Shown: positions 46,247-58,911, counted from the stretch's first letter. The stretch is 64,000 nucleotides of DNA from Cryptomeria japonica (GCF_030272615.1 NC_081412.1:19199932-19263931), one strand, 5' to 3'. Translations and numbers: made by a program. Notes: generated by a model from the letters alone, not told the origin.

Positions 46247-47480
46247 TTATGCAATGGAAGATATCTTAGGTGGGATGGGTTCAACAATGTTAAGGTACAT
46301 GACTAAGTCATGATCATTGGAAAAGACATTCAATTCGAGGTTATCTAAATTATCCCAATCAATTAATTCAGGATGAAGAAGGGGTAAATCATAATCAGTG
46401 TCATCATTAGGTGTTTCAACATTCATGACATAATGATCATAATTTGGCATAGAGTAGGTACTGTCATAGATTAAATGTTTTTGAGAATTGTCTTTCTCAA
46501 GCGTTTCTGAATTAGTTCTAACAAAATCAATATTAGCATTATGTAGTTCACACTCAAGTGGTTCTTCAATTGATGTTTGTCCCTTAAATGAATGGATTAT
46601 ATCCACACACACATCTTTGATACTGCAAATTCCTTCTTGATTGACCTCATTTGCATTTTGGAGTTGACATACTTGTGTACATGTTAAATAGGATTCTTTT
46701 AATAGATTTTGTCTCCTTTCAAACTCAACTTCTTCTAGACTAACAGTCAATCCAACTTGACTATCTCTTAGTTCTTCTAGTGTCCTGCCACATCTAGATA
46801 CATCTTGTTCCTCTTTTGATGGAAATATTATATTTCTAGATGCTTGATCTATCTTTGTTTGTTCTTCTTGTGGCATTACTTATTTGTCTTTGTCATTCCC
46901 TTTCTTCTTTTCATACGCCTCTTTTCTCTGAATTCTGAGTTTTTCTTGCCTTCTTTCTAACTTCATCTTTTGTTCTGCAATAGACAAGTCTTCTTTCATG
47001 ATAGCTGCCTTATCTTCATTGTGTTCTTTACTTGATGTAGTAGATAAGACATCTAGACCCCATTCATATTCATTGGAATCTTTCTCTAAATCTCGATCTA
47101 AGATTACTCCACTATACCATAATGGAATGTTGTATGGTGCAAAATGTTCTCTAATTTCTGTCATCTCTATTTTTACTGCTTCTGGAATATCTTGTTCAGA
47201 TTTTGCCTTTGTTTGTATTTTCCTAACTTGTTGACAATATTTTTCTTCACCCTTGATGGTAATCTCCTCTTCTGTATTTTCATGTTCTTCTTGCTTCTTT
47301 TGTTTATTGGTTACTATTTCGGCTGCTTGATGTAGCTTTTCTTGCCAATTTTCTTCTTTAGAAGATGATTTCTTTCTCCATTTGTGTTGTTGATAATTAT
47401 GTTGCTTTTGATTGGATTTTAGATATCCCAGCTCAGATTAATCTTTTGTGGATTGCGAGTGCGGACAAATAGGTTCTGAA
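46247..47480 (-). pseudogene. Acidic linker between protease and RT (element D)
   Basis: Lys/Glu-rich with a coiled-coil-like ERRQEKLRIQRKEAYEKKK. It carries PLWYSGVILDRD followed by the NEYEWGLD motif (about 47050-47130), then LLHPELIDWDNL and FSNDHDLVMYLNI (about 46280-46380). These match the linker motifs of A and C. Confidence 0.65.
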
Positions 47481-47485
47481 ATACC

Positions 47486-48290
47486 TTAATGTTGCTTACC
47501 AATTGGTCCTTTTCCTTTGTATCCCATTTTTTGCATGATTTCATATCCTTTGCCATATTGTTTTATGGGAATATTGACTTCTGCTACTGTTGCTACAGTT
47601 TTATCTTCGTCCTTGTACAACCAACCAAGAATGTCTTTGTCTTCATTTTCCTCTTCAAGAGTTCCAACATTAACAGAGGTTTCTTTAAACATATGTTTTG
47701 AATTTCTCGATGTCTTTGATTGAATATCTGTAGGCTTTCCATTTGACTTGGGGGAAAGTGGAAAATTTTGCAAAGAATACTTTCCCATTCCTTCATCATT
47801 TAACTTGAGCTTTTCTTCAAAAGTTTCCCATAACTTTGCTTGAACTTCTTTGGTAGGATATACTGATTCTCTATTACATGGAACTCTTGTATCTTGTGCT
47901 GGCTTCAAATTATTGCAATATTGATTGGAATATACAATTATAGTGATTTCTTTTCCTTTATGAGGAAATTTCACACATTGCTGATATGTAGAAGGAACTG
48001 CTTACATCTTATGAATCCAAGGTCTCCCTAAAACAATGTTGTAGGAGAGGTTCAAATCTAAAATTTGACATAATGTATCCTTTTCCACATGTCCTATCCT
48101 TATTGGTAGCACAATAGTTCCTTTAGAAGAACATTCTGCTTCATCATAAGCCTTGATGGTTATTTTCTTTTTTGGGTCTACTGCATTTTTTGAATATCCC
48201 AAAGCTTTTATCAAACTTAATGCACAAATTTTTAAGCCAACTCCCCCATCTATGAGTAAATGTTTAACACGAGTTTAATTAATGGAGACT
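47486..48290 (-). pseudogene. Protease and G-patch-like motif of element D
   Basis: Protease loop LLIDGGVGLKIC just before 48214, then KAYDEAECSSKG and YNIVLGRPWIHKM with a stop at 48002. After the gap it continues in frame to YGKGYEIMQKMGYKGKGPIG at 47490-47560, the G-patch-like element, then a stop. Confidence 0.8.
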
Positions 48291-50307
48291 TCAAAATTTA
48301 AGGGAGCATTGTGAGGATGTTTTAAGGATGCATCATCATTTTTAGAAAATGATAAGCAATGAGGAGCTATAAGGTGTCCTACCACGTTTTGTAACTGATC
48401 TACATCCAAATCTTTTGAGACTGTTGTTTCCACTAAATAATTCTCCAAAATTTCCTTATACATAGGTGAAACCTTGAGAAGTTCCAGAATTGATATTTGA
48501 GCAGGTATTCTTTGTAATTGCTCTACTAAATTGTATTGTTGTGGATTGGGTGTTGGGTATTTTGCTATACCTGGAAAAGTAACCTTTGCTTTGCTTCTTG
48601 TGATAACATTGATTGGTTCTGAAGATGAATTTTTTCTAACAATGATCACATTTACCACATCATCGTATGTATAAGTGTAATTCACTTTGGCTTTTCCTTT
48701 TTCATCTTTTAATTGGGATGATTCACCTTTGTCATAATTCGGAAGTGGAGTTTTGAAAGCCAAGTATGATTCGTTTGTCTTATGGATATCCACTGTGATG
48801 GTTCCATTATCAATTAGATATTGGATAAGGTGTTTCAATATCTGACAATAATTTGTTAGGTGTCCTTTATTCCAATGATAATTGCAAAATTGGTTGTCAT
48901 TCCACCAATTGGGCTTGACTAGTGGTTCATAAATTCTTGCTTCTGGTAAAACAATCAATTTGTTGGCAAGCAAAGTTTTTAGAGCTGATTCTAAAGATTC
49001 TCCAATGTTTGTGAACTTCCTTCAAGGATTGGAGAAAAAGGACTTGGCTTTATTGTTTTCTTGATTGTTATTGCTTGGGATTTGACTTGATAGATTAAAA
49101 ATTGGTTGTTGTTGTTTTGTAATACCATTATCATCATTCCCTTCATTTCTGACATTCCTATTCTTTGACCAGAACTTGGGTTTTCCACTGTTGTTGTTGT
49201 TGTTGCTGTTGTTGTTGTTGTTGTATGAATTATTGTAAAGTTTTAGTTCTCCTTTCTTTACCATTGCGTTCTCTATTTTCAGACCATTCTCGATCATTTT
49301 GGCAAAAGGAGGAGATTGCATCCTTAGTCGATAACTCATTTCACTGATAAGATTATCAATGAATATGTCCATCTTTTCTTGATCAGGTACATCTCAAGGA
49401 TACCTATTAAACATGTGTTTCCATCATTGTAACAAGATCATAAAGGATTCACCATTCTTTTGTTTAACATTGTAGATATCCAACATTGTTATTTCATTCC
49501 TTATATTGTAGAAGTATTGTGAAATAAACCTATTCACAAGTTCTTCAAAGGATTTGATTCCAGATGGTAATCTTGAAAACCACTCCATTGATTGTCCATT
49601 TAAACTCCTAAGAAAAAGATGCATAAGGTAAGTTTCATCATGAGCAAATTCCATGCTCATAGTACAAAACTCCCTAATGTGATATTGAGGATCGGATTTT
49701 CTATCGTATTTGTCATATTTAGGAATCTCGCAATGTTGCGGAAATGGTATCATATTCAGATTTTTATCAAAAGGATATGGGCATATATCTTCTAATGAAT
49801 ACTTTTTAGAGCTTGTTCCATTTGCATGTCTTGTATTTGTTGTTGTAGAGTTTGTATCTATTGAATAAGGTTTGACAATGGATTATCCACATAGTTTCTC
49901 CTTGTTTCTTCGTGAGTTTTCTTATCACTACGCTATTTTCTTTTGCCATCCCTTTCTTTCCTTGTTTCTTCATTGATTTCTTTGTTCACATCTTCGTTAT
50001 TTGGCTCATCTATGTTTTGGGTGTTACTTGCCTCCACCTCTTGTTTCAAGCTTTCTATGTTAAAGTCTTGTGGTAGTTTAGCTCCAGATTTTGCCAACAT
50101 CAAGAGATATTTTTCTTTTTGTTTTGCCAACAATTTTTCCATTAGCCTATCAAATTTGAAATCTTTCTCAAGGTCTATAATGGTGCTATTGATTGCTTCT
50201 TCATCAACAATAGTAAATCCAAAAGTTTGGAATTCAAGATTATCTTCTTCCTCCATTTGTTGTTGTTTTCTAAGTTGTTCGTATTGGGCTCTAGTCCAAA
50301 CTGGCAT
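48275..50307 (-). pseudogene. gag of element D
   Basis: Start at 50307 (MPVWTRAQYEQLRK). The N-terminal part ends at 49933. A frameshift separates it from the gag core at 49753-49022 (YDRKSDPQYHIREF, WFSRLPSGI). A run of Asn codons (GTT repeats on the plus strand, 49187-49225) sits before WSKNRN. The knuckle region reads CNYHWNKGHLTNYC near 48880, and the conserved VEQLQRIPAQISILELL segment follows near 48500. Gag would form the particle; this copy is broken by a few stops. Confidence 0.85.
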
Positions 50308-51755
50308 GTGATTGTTTCAAAGTTTTTGAAATTTCCAAAGGACAAAGTCAATAGGTGATTATTGGTTTAGGAAGATATGCCTTGTTTATTTTACCACTAT
50401 TGTTTGTTTGTTGGGATAAAGCGTCTCTTTGTTGAAAAGTACATCTTTGCAAAATTTCACCATCAAATTCTATACCGCAGCCATGTAAGTAGTGATGAAA
50501 ATGGTGTAGGAATGTCCTATGTTTCAATAAGATCTTGCGATTGATATACACGAATCTTATCCTTTTCTGAGTATCTTTATAACTGGGTTTTCTTTTCTTA
50601 AGGTGATACTTGAAAGTCATATAAGCATTTGACAATTTACAAGTTTGTTTGATTCCAATGTTGGTGCAATTTTTGTTTTGATATAACCTAGGTTAAAAAT
50701 AGGAAAGATATATCCAAGATTAGGAACCTAGCATAGATTGATCAAGCTTCGTGATAGAGGATTTGATTATCCTAATGAGAAACTTGATAAGGATGTTGAT
50801 TTTTGCACTTAGGATGTTTGAATCAATAGCTTGTTGAATGTTGATGTTTATAGAACCTTTTTGGGAATAACCTGTTGGAATAGTGACCTAGTTGTTTGAG
50901 CTAGTTTGAAAAGTATGTGATGGTTTTAGAGACAAACCTACTTCGAGAATCATTTTGATACTGATGTTTTGATACTTTGGTTCTGATCTGGTGTTTTCAA
51001 AAATTGGAAAGCTTTTTGTATTACCCTTTTGATCACACTCTTTCAACAATTTGTTGGAGTTTTGCTCACTTGTAGATGATAATTTTCTTCAATTTTTGAC
51101 CATTTGGAACACATTACAGACATAAAAAACACAATTTTTAATAAATAAAATGTACAAGCAAGTACAATCCCTATGGCAGGCTGAGACAATAGTTGTTGAA
51201 TCTCATGTGGGGTTTCCCCCGAGGCTACGCTATTCGAAGTGGATATTTAGATGCTTGACCCCATTGGCTCCACCCTTGACACTCACTTCTTTAGGGAAAC
51301 CAAGCACCAGTTTCCATGAAAACTCCCCATGGAAAACTTTATATCTCTACTAGGAACCATATGTATGTGAACCGCTTCAGAGGTCCAACCTCCTGCGCAC
51401 AACTAGAAGGATTTTGACAACTAGTACAAGTGGTTTTTAATAAAGGCTTCTGGTCATGTGGCCATACATGCGGCACTTTCAGCTTTGTAAATACAGAAGG
51501 TTCCCAACCTATAGAGGTTACACTCCATAGGTTTTATGGGGAAACATAGTGTCGGTATGAACTTATCATCACATGTTGTTTGGGACTTTTGTCACAACAT
51601 GATTTATTTATAGTGGATTGGAAGGACTCAGTATTAGCCCCTTTCCACTTTAGGTCATTCCCCTCTCACTGCCCCCCTCAAGGCAGCTCGAGAAGGCAGG
51701 CCCTCTAAATGATTTAATTGTTTGAAAGTAAAGAAAGCATAAAAGAGTGGGTTTG
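50308..51755 (-). other. Leader of element D, part next to gag
   Basis: No gene seen. The part around 51590-51720 parallels the A leader at 21900-22010 (TTTATAGTGGATTGGAAGGA against TTTCTATAGCGGCTCGAAGG). E then interrupts it. Confidence 0.65.
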
Positions 51756-51760
51756 GATTT
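51756..51760. other. Target-site duplication GATTT, left copy (element E)
   Basis: GATTT directly before the LTR start TGGTGCAGG at 51761. It is repeated at 57028-57032. Confidence 0.8.
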
Positions 51761-53360
51761 TGGTGCAGGTGCGCCCAAGCAAGCTATCAAGACCATGAAG
51801 AGTTATGAATCAAAACAAGTGAATTGGAGTGTTTTGAAGCCAATAATGGAAATTTGTAATGATCAATATGATTTTAAAGTTAAATGTCTTGAAGGTCTTA
51901 ATAAGGGCTTTAGGACCAAAATTATGTAAGGGAGGCCAATAGTGCTTAAATAGGATTTGGATGGTTAGATAAGTTTTGTTTGGATCCTAGGAGTAATAAA
52001 ACATTAAGTTTGATAGGTTAGACTTTAAATTATTCAATAAATTGTAAGTTAGAAATTCAAATTTTTGAATTCTAACGGTTAGTTGTTTTTTGGTGGGAAA
52101 ATGGATTTTAGAGTCTAAACAAGTCTATAATGACAAATAACTGATTGATTTTGGTTTGGGAAGTTGGGGAAGGTCTTATAAAACCTTGGAACTCCATTTT
52201 GGTGGGGTTGGATGCTACAGTACAGATGTTGTACGGATGTAACAGAAAAAGTGAATAAAACCTTCATTTTCTTGCAATTTCTTGTGTTTTGTTGCTTGAA
52301 AGTGATTGATCTTTCATGGTATAAGCCTTGGGCAGTCATTAAAAATTGTAATAAGTGATTTGGAATGATTTTGTAGCAGTTTTTGCTCAGATTTTGTCAT
52401 TTGTGTTGACTGTCCTAAAATTTTCTGAGTTGTATCATTGGCATTGAAGGCCCAAAATGCAATTTGGAGCCCTTCTATGGATGCAAGGTCCTGTTTCTCA
52501 TAGAGGAGGCTCTATCTAACATGTATAATATGATCCTAACCAAATAACTTGCAGGAAGTGTGGTTTGACAGGTGATCACCGTGAATTGGATGAAGGAGAA
52601 GTGAGTAGGAAGCATAGCAAGCCTATAGCAGCAGAAGATCTACCTTAACAAAGGGGTAGTTTAATGATTGGATATGTCTAATATGGTCTAGGAGAGGGTG
52701 TATGAACCTTGATTAAGTTGCAGCAGTGCTGGGAGAGTGGTTAATCAAGAAACCCTTGGTTTTGGGAGCCTATTGGTGAGGGCTTTGGGGTTTGCACATT
52801 AAACAAGATCATAGAACCTAAAAAATTGGATTTTCCTTGGTTTGGAGTCATAAAAAACTACTGTTCAGAGTTTAAAGGTTGGGGGATAAGTATTTTATAT
52901 ACTTGCTTTGTAAAAGTGTGGGTTTTTGCATAAAAAATAGTCTCAGTCTTAGGACAGCAAAGGCATGGTCCAAAAGAACCATACCTAATTTTGATATATG
53001 TTGTAGTAAGACGAAAAGGGTATCCAAAAAGCTTTTTTTTTTTGGAAGTTATTTAGGAAAACTTGGAGAAACTGAATTAATCCAGCCTCAAGTGGCCTAA
53101 TTGGGGCTCTAGGGCTAGTAGCAGGCATAGTGGGGTTTAAGAGAATGGAGAAGTCTTGAAACCTTAAAACTAATTGAAACTTGTTGAATTGGGTTGGAAT
53201 AAGTGGTTGAAGACACTAGGGGTCATATTGGAGAGTTGGGTATTGATTTGCCCTTTGAAGCCTTAAGGTGCCTTGGAAACACTAGGCAAATGCAAGGAGT
53301 GTGAAGCACTTGAAAATATATTTTCTCGAAGTCACCTAAAACCCCTGACCCTCTACATAA
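51761..53360 (+). repeat. 5' LTR of element E
   Basis: 1600 bp, TG at the start. The end CTCTACATAA corresponds to CTCTACATCA in the other copy. TATAAAA at 52177-52183. The first 170 bp duplicate the coding tail at 55426-55594. Confidence 0.85.
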
Positions 53361-53363
53361 AAT

Positions 53364-53376
53364 TGGTATCAGAGCA
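53364..53376 (+). other. Primer-binding site, initiator Met tRNA (element E)
   Basis: TGGTATCAGAGCA, three bases after the LTR. Confidence 0.85.
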
Positions 53377-53411
53377 GTGAAAGGTCTGGGTAAAGGATTG
53401 GAAGGGTAGTT

Positions 53412-55594
53412 ATGGCACTTAAGAGTCAATTGGCTAGGGAACTTGAGGAGTTGAAGGAGATTTTAGAAAGAGAAAGAAGGGAAAGAAGAGAACAGGATGT
53501 AGCAAGAGAGCAGGTTGAAGCAAGGAGGGATAGACAATGGAGAAGAGAGAAAGAGGCCATGCAAGCTAGGTTAGAAGGCTATGAGAAAGAAAGAATGGAC
53601 CATAGGAGGGAAGAAGTTAATGAAGAACATTATGAAGATGAAGGAGAGGAACACCATGAAAGACAAGAACATAGGGAAGTAGAAGATGAGATGGACCCTG
53701 AGGAGAGGAAGCTTGTTAGAATTTTGAAGGCAGTACAAAAAAATGGAGGGAAAGGACATGTGGAGGTACCTATCTATCAAGGGAAGATGGATAGTGAAGA
53801 AGTGTTAGGTTGGCTAGATGCCTTGGATAACTACTTTGAGTATTTGGAGATGGGGGATGAGAAATGAGTGAAGTTTGCAAAAACAAAGTTTAGAGGAACT
53901 ACTTTAACTTGGTGGAGAAGTTTACAAAATGATAGAATGTCTAGGGGGTTGACAAGAATCACAAATTGGGCAAGGATGAAGAACCTCATCAAGGAGCAAT
54001 TCTTGCCTTTAGATTATAGCATACATGTGAAGAGGATGAGACAAAATTTGAAACAGAAGACATGGATGTAATGGCATTTACTGAACAATTTCATAAATTG
54101 AGTATTAGGGGAGGATATGAGGAAGAAGATGAGAAGGTAGCCAGGTATATCAATGGCTTGAAGTATCATTTGTAGGATGAGATTGGTCTACAAGTACCAA
54201 GGACCATTGGTGAATGTTATCAGTTGGCTATTAGAGCAGAAGAAAAGGTGAGGAGAAGACAAGAAAGGTCAGGAAGAGGAGGTAATACAAATAGAGGAAG
54301 AGGTGGTAGAGGTCAAGGACCAAACAATGATGACAAGGGCAAGGAATCATTTTCAGAATCAAGGGGTGGATACAATCAGAGATGAGGAAGAGGATTTGGT
54401 CAAGGAAGGGGCACATTTAGATGTTACAATTGCAATGAACCAGGACACCCATCATTCAAATGCCCTAAATGGAATGAGGACAAGAAGGAAAGGAGGGTTA
54501 ATTTGACACAAGAAAACAAAAAGGAAGAACAAGAAGAAGAAATCATGATACCACCAGAGGAAGGAGAGTTGTTATTCATGGGGAAAGTACAACTATCACA
54601 GCAAGAAAGGATCTTTAGGACAAATTGTAAAATCCATGGCAAGGTATGTAAATTGATTGTTGATTCAGGGGCTTGTCACAATTTGGTTGCTTATGAAGTA
54701 GTCAAAAAGTTAAATTTACAAACCCTTCCACATCCTAATCCATATTTTGCTACATGGGTCAGTGAAGGTCAGAATATGTTGGTAAAGGATCAGGTGGTCA
54801 TTAATTTCTCCATTGGTCAATATGCTGATAGTATTTTGTGTGATGTAATGGATATGAGTTGTGGTCATTTAATTTTGGGCAGACCTTGGCAATACTCTAG
54901 AAGGATTATACATGATGGGTATCGAAACACCTATGTGGTTCATAAGGGTGGAAGGAAGCACAAATTGAGCCCATTGATGGGGAAGGCAAGAGACATCACT
55001 ATAATGTGTTTTGGCAATGAGTTTTCAATCAAAGAGTAGGGTAAGAAAAGTGCAGATTTGCAGCAGTATGACAGTCCGGTTCATGAAAGACTTTGGGAAC
55101 TTGATCATGTACTAGTTGGTGCAATAAAATGTCCTCTCATTGGACAAGTAAAGGACAGAAAGTTGGGCAGGTGGCAGATACCTCAAGATAGAGGAAAAGG
55201 GGCAGCCATGAAGCAAATATCAGCCATGAGTACCATTGGTTTGGGACAGCCAAATCATAAAATTTTTGTTTCTAATGATTGGTGTATGAATGCAGGTGTT
55301 CATAGGAGGAAACAAGTCACATTTGGGGACTATCTAGTTCCTAAGAATCAGATGCAAGCAAGAAAACATGAAGGCAAGACATGGATGACTTCTTGGGACA
55401 AGAAGACTTTCATTCATGGGGAGTATGGTGCAGGTGCGCCCAAGCAAGCTATCAAGACCATGAAGAGTTATGAATCAAAACAAGTGAATTGGAGTGTTTT
55501 GAAGCCAATAATGGAAATTTGTAATGATCAATATGATTTTAAAGTTAAATGTGTTGAAGGCCTTAATAAGGGCTTTAGGACCAAAATTATGTAA
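53412..55594 (+). pseudogene. gag-protease polyprotein of element E, reading into its 3' LTR
   Basis: ATG at 53412. A long Arg/Glu-rich coiled coil is followed by the gag core (YQGKMDSEEVLGWLDALDNY, LTWWRSLQ). One TGA lies at 53865 and a frameshift near 54060. Then comes an RGG-rich stretch, the knuckle CYNCNEPGHPSFKC near 54420-54460, and protease with LIVDSGACHNLV (about 54655-54690) and HLILGRPWQ. After a TAG at 55037 the same frame continues 178 codons, through KTWMTSWDKK, across the LTR boundary at 55426 to 55594. This tail has no domain I recognise. A pol frame that runs into the LTR recalls some chromoviruses, so it may be what is left of an integrase C-terminus after loss of RT and most of integrase. 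Confidence 0.8.
55417..55425 (+). other. Polypurine tract of element E
   Basis: ATGGGGAGTA directly before the TG of the 3' LTR. Confidence 0.6.
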
Positions 55595-57027
55595 GGGAGG
55601 CCAATAGTGCCTAAATAGGATTTGGATGGTTAGATAAGTTTTGTTTGGATCCTAGGAGTAATAAAACATTAAGTTTGATAGGTTAGACTTTAAATTATTC
55701 AATAAATTGTAAGTTAGAAATTCAAATTTTTGAATTCTAACGGTTAGTTGTTTTTTGGTGGGAAAATGGATTTTAGAGTCTAAACAAGTCTATAATGATA
55801 AATAACTGATTGATTTCGGTTTGGGAAGTTGGGGGAAGGTCTTATAAAACCTTGGAACTCCATTTTGGTGGGGTTGGATGCTACAGTATGGATGTTGTAC
55901 GGATTTAACAGAAAAAGTGAATTAAACCTTCATTTTCTTGCAATTTCTTGTGTTTTGTTGCTTAAAAGTCATTGATCTTTCATGGTATAAGCCTTGGGCA
56001 GTCATTAAACATTGTAATAAGTGATTTGGAATGATTTTGTAGCAGGTTTAGCTCAGATTTTGTCATTTGTGCTGACTGTCCTAAATTTTTTTGAGTTGTA
56101 TCATTGGCATTGAAGGCCCAAAATGCAATTTGGAGCCCTTCTATGGATGTAAGGTCCTGTTTCTCATAGAGGAGGCTCTATCTAACATGTATAATATTAT
56201 CCTAACCAAATAACTTGCAGGAAGTGTGGTTTGATAGGTGATCACCATGAGTTGGATGAAGGAGAAGTGAGTAGGAAGCATAGCAAGCCTATAGTAGGAG
56301 AAGATCTACCTTAACAAAGGGGTAGTTTAATGATTTGATATGTCTAATATGGTCTAGGAGAAGGTGTATTAACCTTGATTAAGTTGCAGCAGTGCTGGGA
56401 GAGTGGTTAATCAAGAAACCCTTGGTTTTGGGAGCCTATTGGTGAGGGCTTTGGGGTTTGCACATTAAACAAGATCATAGAACCTAAAAAATTGGATTTT
56501 CCTTGGTTTGGAGTCATAAAAAAACTACAGTTGAGAGTTTAAAGGTTGGGAGATAAGTATTTTATATACTTGCTTTGTAAAAGTGTGGGTTTTTGCATAA
56601 AAAATAGTCTTAGTCTTAGGACAGCAAAGGCATGGTCCAAAACAACCATACCTAATTTTGATATATGTTGTAGTAAGCCGAAAAGGGTATCTAGAAAGTT
56701 TTTTTTTTTTGGAAGTTATTTAGGAAAAATTGGAGAAACTGAATTAATTTAGCCTCAAGTGGCCTAATTGGGGCTCTAGGGCTAGTAGCAGGCATAGTGG
56801 GGTTTAAGAGAATGGAGAAGTCTTGAAACCTTAAAACTAATTGAAACTTGTTGAATTGGGTTGGAATAAGTGGTTGAAGACACTAGGGGTCATAGTGGAG
56901 AGTTGGGTATTGATTTGCCCTTTGAAGCCTTAAGGTGCCTTGGAAACACTAGGCAAATGCAAGGAGTGTGAAGCACTTGAAAATATATTTTCTTGAAGTC
57001 ACCTAAAACATCTGACCCTCTACATCA
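55426..57027 (+). repeat. 3' LTR of element E
   Basis: 1602 bp direct repeat of 51761-53360, ending CTCTACATCA. TATAAAA at 55843-55849. Confidence 0.85.
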
Positions 57028-57032
57028 GATTT
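57028..57032. other. Target-site duplication GATTT, right copy (element E)
   Basis: Directly follows the CA end of the 3' LTR and matches 51756-51760. Confidence 0.8.
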
Positions 57033-57796
57033 TTGGTCACCCAATTAAGGGGAGAGCATATACCTACCACTTTCGAGACACAGAATATAAGTGTTCTTTT
57101 TAACCTTTTCAAAGCAATTGTTGGCTAAGTCCTATTTGGAGATGTTGCTCCAACAAGCATGGTGTTTATTTTCGTCCTTTTAAAAGTCTATGTGTAACTA
57201 TTTTAGAGAAAATACTAAAATGCAAGTTGCATGCTATCAATTTATCCTCTTAGTTAAACTAGATGAACAAGATATGATATGTTACTTTCCAAAACAAGGC
57301 TTTTAATTATCTAGATGAGGAAATGCATAAAATTTGCCTTAAATACCATCGTGCACATGCATGTTAGTAATCTAAAAAATCTGATTTCTTGGGCATTTGG
57401 ACCTATAAGAAAATTTTGTCAGTTTGCAAACAGAAGAGCTAATCTAACATATGCGCTATCCTTTTGCTCAAAAGTGCTAACCTGCATGTCAAAAGCGCTA
57501 ACCTAGACTACAAAAGTGCTGCTCCGTGGATACAAAAGTGTGATTGCTTTGACAAATGCACTAACCTAGGTCACAAATGTGTGATCCAGTGATGCAAATG
57601 AATAGACTTTAAGACAAAAGAGCTAACCTAAAATGCTTATGCGCTAACCTAGAAAGAAATGCGCTAACCTAAGATGCAAATGTGCTAACTTGCGTAACAA
57701 AAGAGCTGTCAAATTTCACACATGCATGAATCTGCATTACAAATGCGTTAATTTTACTATTTGCGTAATTTTTAAAGGTATATGCGAGGTCTATGA
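57033..57796 (-). other. Leader of element D, part next to primer site
   Basis: Resumes D after E. The block GGAGATGTTGCTCCAACA (about 57140) matches the A leader near 22192. It contains the AGCGC array. No gene is seen. Confidence 0.7.
57466..57770 (-). repeat. AGCGC motif array in the leader of D
   Basis: About 12 copies read on the plus strand as CAAAAGCGCTAACC, GAAATGCGCTAACC or decayed forms. On the transcribed minus strand these are GGTTAGCGCATTT or GGTTAGCGCTTTT. Confidence 0.75.
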
Positions 57797-57814
57797 GCCC
57801 CACGGTGGGTGCCA
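57797..57814 (-). other. Primer-binding site of element D (not Trp or initiator Met)
   Basis: Minus strand TGGCACCCACCGTGGGGC, four bases from the LTR. The TGG start and position fit a primer site. The tRNA is uncertain; similar sites in grass Tat elements are usually assigned to Arg tRNA. Confidence 0.65.
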
Positions 57815-57817
57815 AAA

Positions 57818-58911
57818 TGTGTTGACTTGAATTTCATCCTCAGAATGCTTCCTGCAATAAGTTACTTTCACAAAATACCAATGGAAATGCTATAGGAAAT
57901 TCAAATTCAACCAATGAAACTATATGAAGTACATATGAAATAAAATACTAATATTACCTTCATGGCTTATGTCCCATTGTGTCCTAACTCCACTATTCTT
58001 GGATGCAGATTGTGTGCTCTCAGAAAATGTACTAATGGCTTCCAAGATGGCATATGAAGAATGGACTGATAACTTGTAGTTAACTGGTGCTATGATATGC
58101 AAATACTACATAATTATGTTAAAATTCTTATGCTGATTGGTATTTGGTATTTGGTATTTTGTATTTTTCTATTTTCTATTTGCTTCAAGAACTCATAGAT
58201 GCATATGATTGATTTGAATACTAACTCTCTCTCAACTAAAGCTCTTAATTTTATAGACTTTGAGAGGATGAAATGATGTGGCTAAGATCAACGGTCATGA
58301 TCAGATCTGCAGATTTGAATGGCTATGAGAAAAGGTGAAGGTTGAGAGAAAGGGGGAAGGAAAAGACAAGTGTCACTCATTTCACCTTTACTGGGTTGCT
58401 GACTGAGAGAATCTAGGGATGGTTGGAGAAGATTTAGGCATGAGAGGACAAGTGAACTCAAGTCCTTCCTAAGATTTAGGGGGGTGTTGGAGAGAATATA
58501 GAAGATGGTTATGAAATATGTGTACGTACACAATTTTCATTAAGTTTGGAAATTGAAGATAAATGATAAATTTAATATTTAAGAAATATTAATTTTCTTA
58601 GCCACATATTTGATGAGTTGGCAAAGGGAAGATGAAGTGGAGATGGAAGGTGAGTTGGAAAAGGGATTTAACTAATTAGAAATTATTTAATATTTTGAGA
58701 CTATAGGATAGGAGGATAACTATTAAATATTAGCTATTTAATTTAAGAATATGATAGATGAATTAATTAATAAAACATTAATTAATAGAAAAACACGAAA
58801 TGAATTAAATAAATTAATCTTTTCAAATTAACTATTTAATAGAAGAATAATCATTAAATAAATATAAAATATTTATTTAATCGCTCATAGCCATTTTTAT
58901 GTGTATACACA
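57818..58911 (-). repeat. 5' LTR of element D
   Basis: Plus strand starts TGTGTTGACTTG and ends ATTTTTATGTGTATACACA. The AT-rich part upstream of the TATA region (complement of about 58250-58258) is built from TTAATTAAAT words like the other Tat LTRs. No second copy is in the window, so the exact ends are inferred. Confidence 0.75.

Larger units (their letters stand above)
51761..57027 (+). mobile_element. Element E: gag-protease-only LTR retrotransposon, nested in D
   Basis: Long LTRs (51761-53360 and 55426-57027) differ by only a few percent. There is an initiator-Met primer site, a polypurine tract before 55426 and a GATTT target duplication, so the element is whole. The internal part is only about 2.07 kb and codes for gag and protease but no RT or integrase. 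This resembles plant TR-GAG elements, which need enzymes from another element. It is inserted in the leader of D and is therefore younger than D. Confidence 0.85.
45516..58911 (-). mobile_element. Element D: 3'-truncated Tat element, interrupted by element E
   Basis: Minus strand: LTR 57818-58911, primer site, leader (57033-57796 and 50308-51755, split by E), gag, protease, G-patch-like motif, linker and the first part of RT. It ends abruptly inside RT near 45510. The 3' half and 3' LTR are gone. Confidence 0.85.

Noticed and set aside
50308-50311. Plus-strand 122-codon frame at 49943-50311 as a gene
   Set aside because: Ser/Cys-rich shadow of the D gag frame on the other strand.
51761-51942. 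Tandem arrangement of E (shared LTR with an upstream truncated copy)
   Set aside because: The coding tail before a supposed LTR start at 51943 first suggested this. The repeat starts with TG exactly at 51761 and is flanked by GATTT on both sides, so the LTR itself is longer and includes the coding tail.
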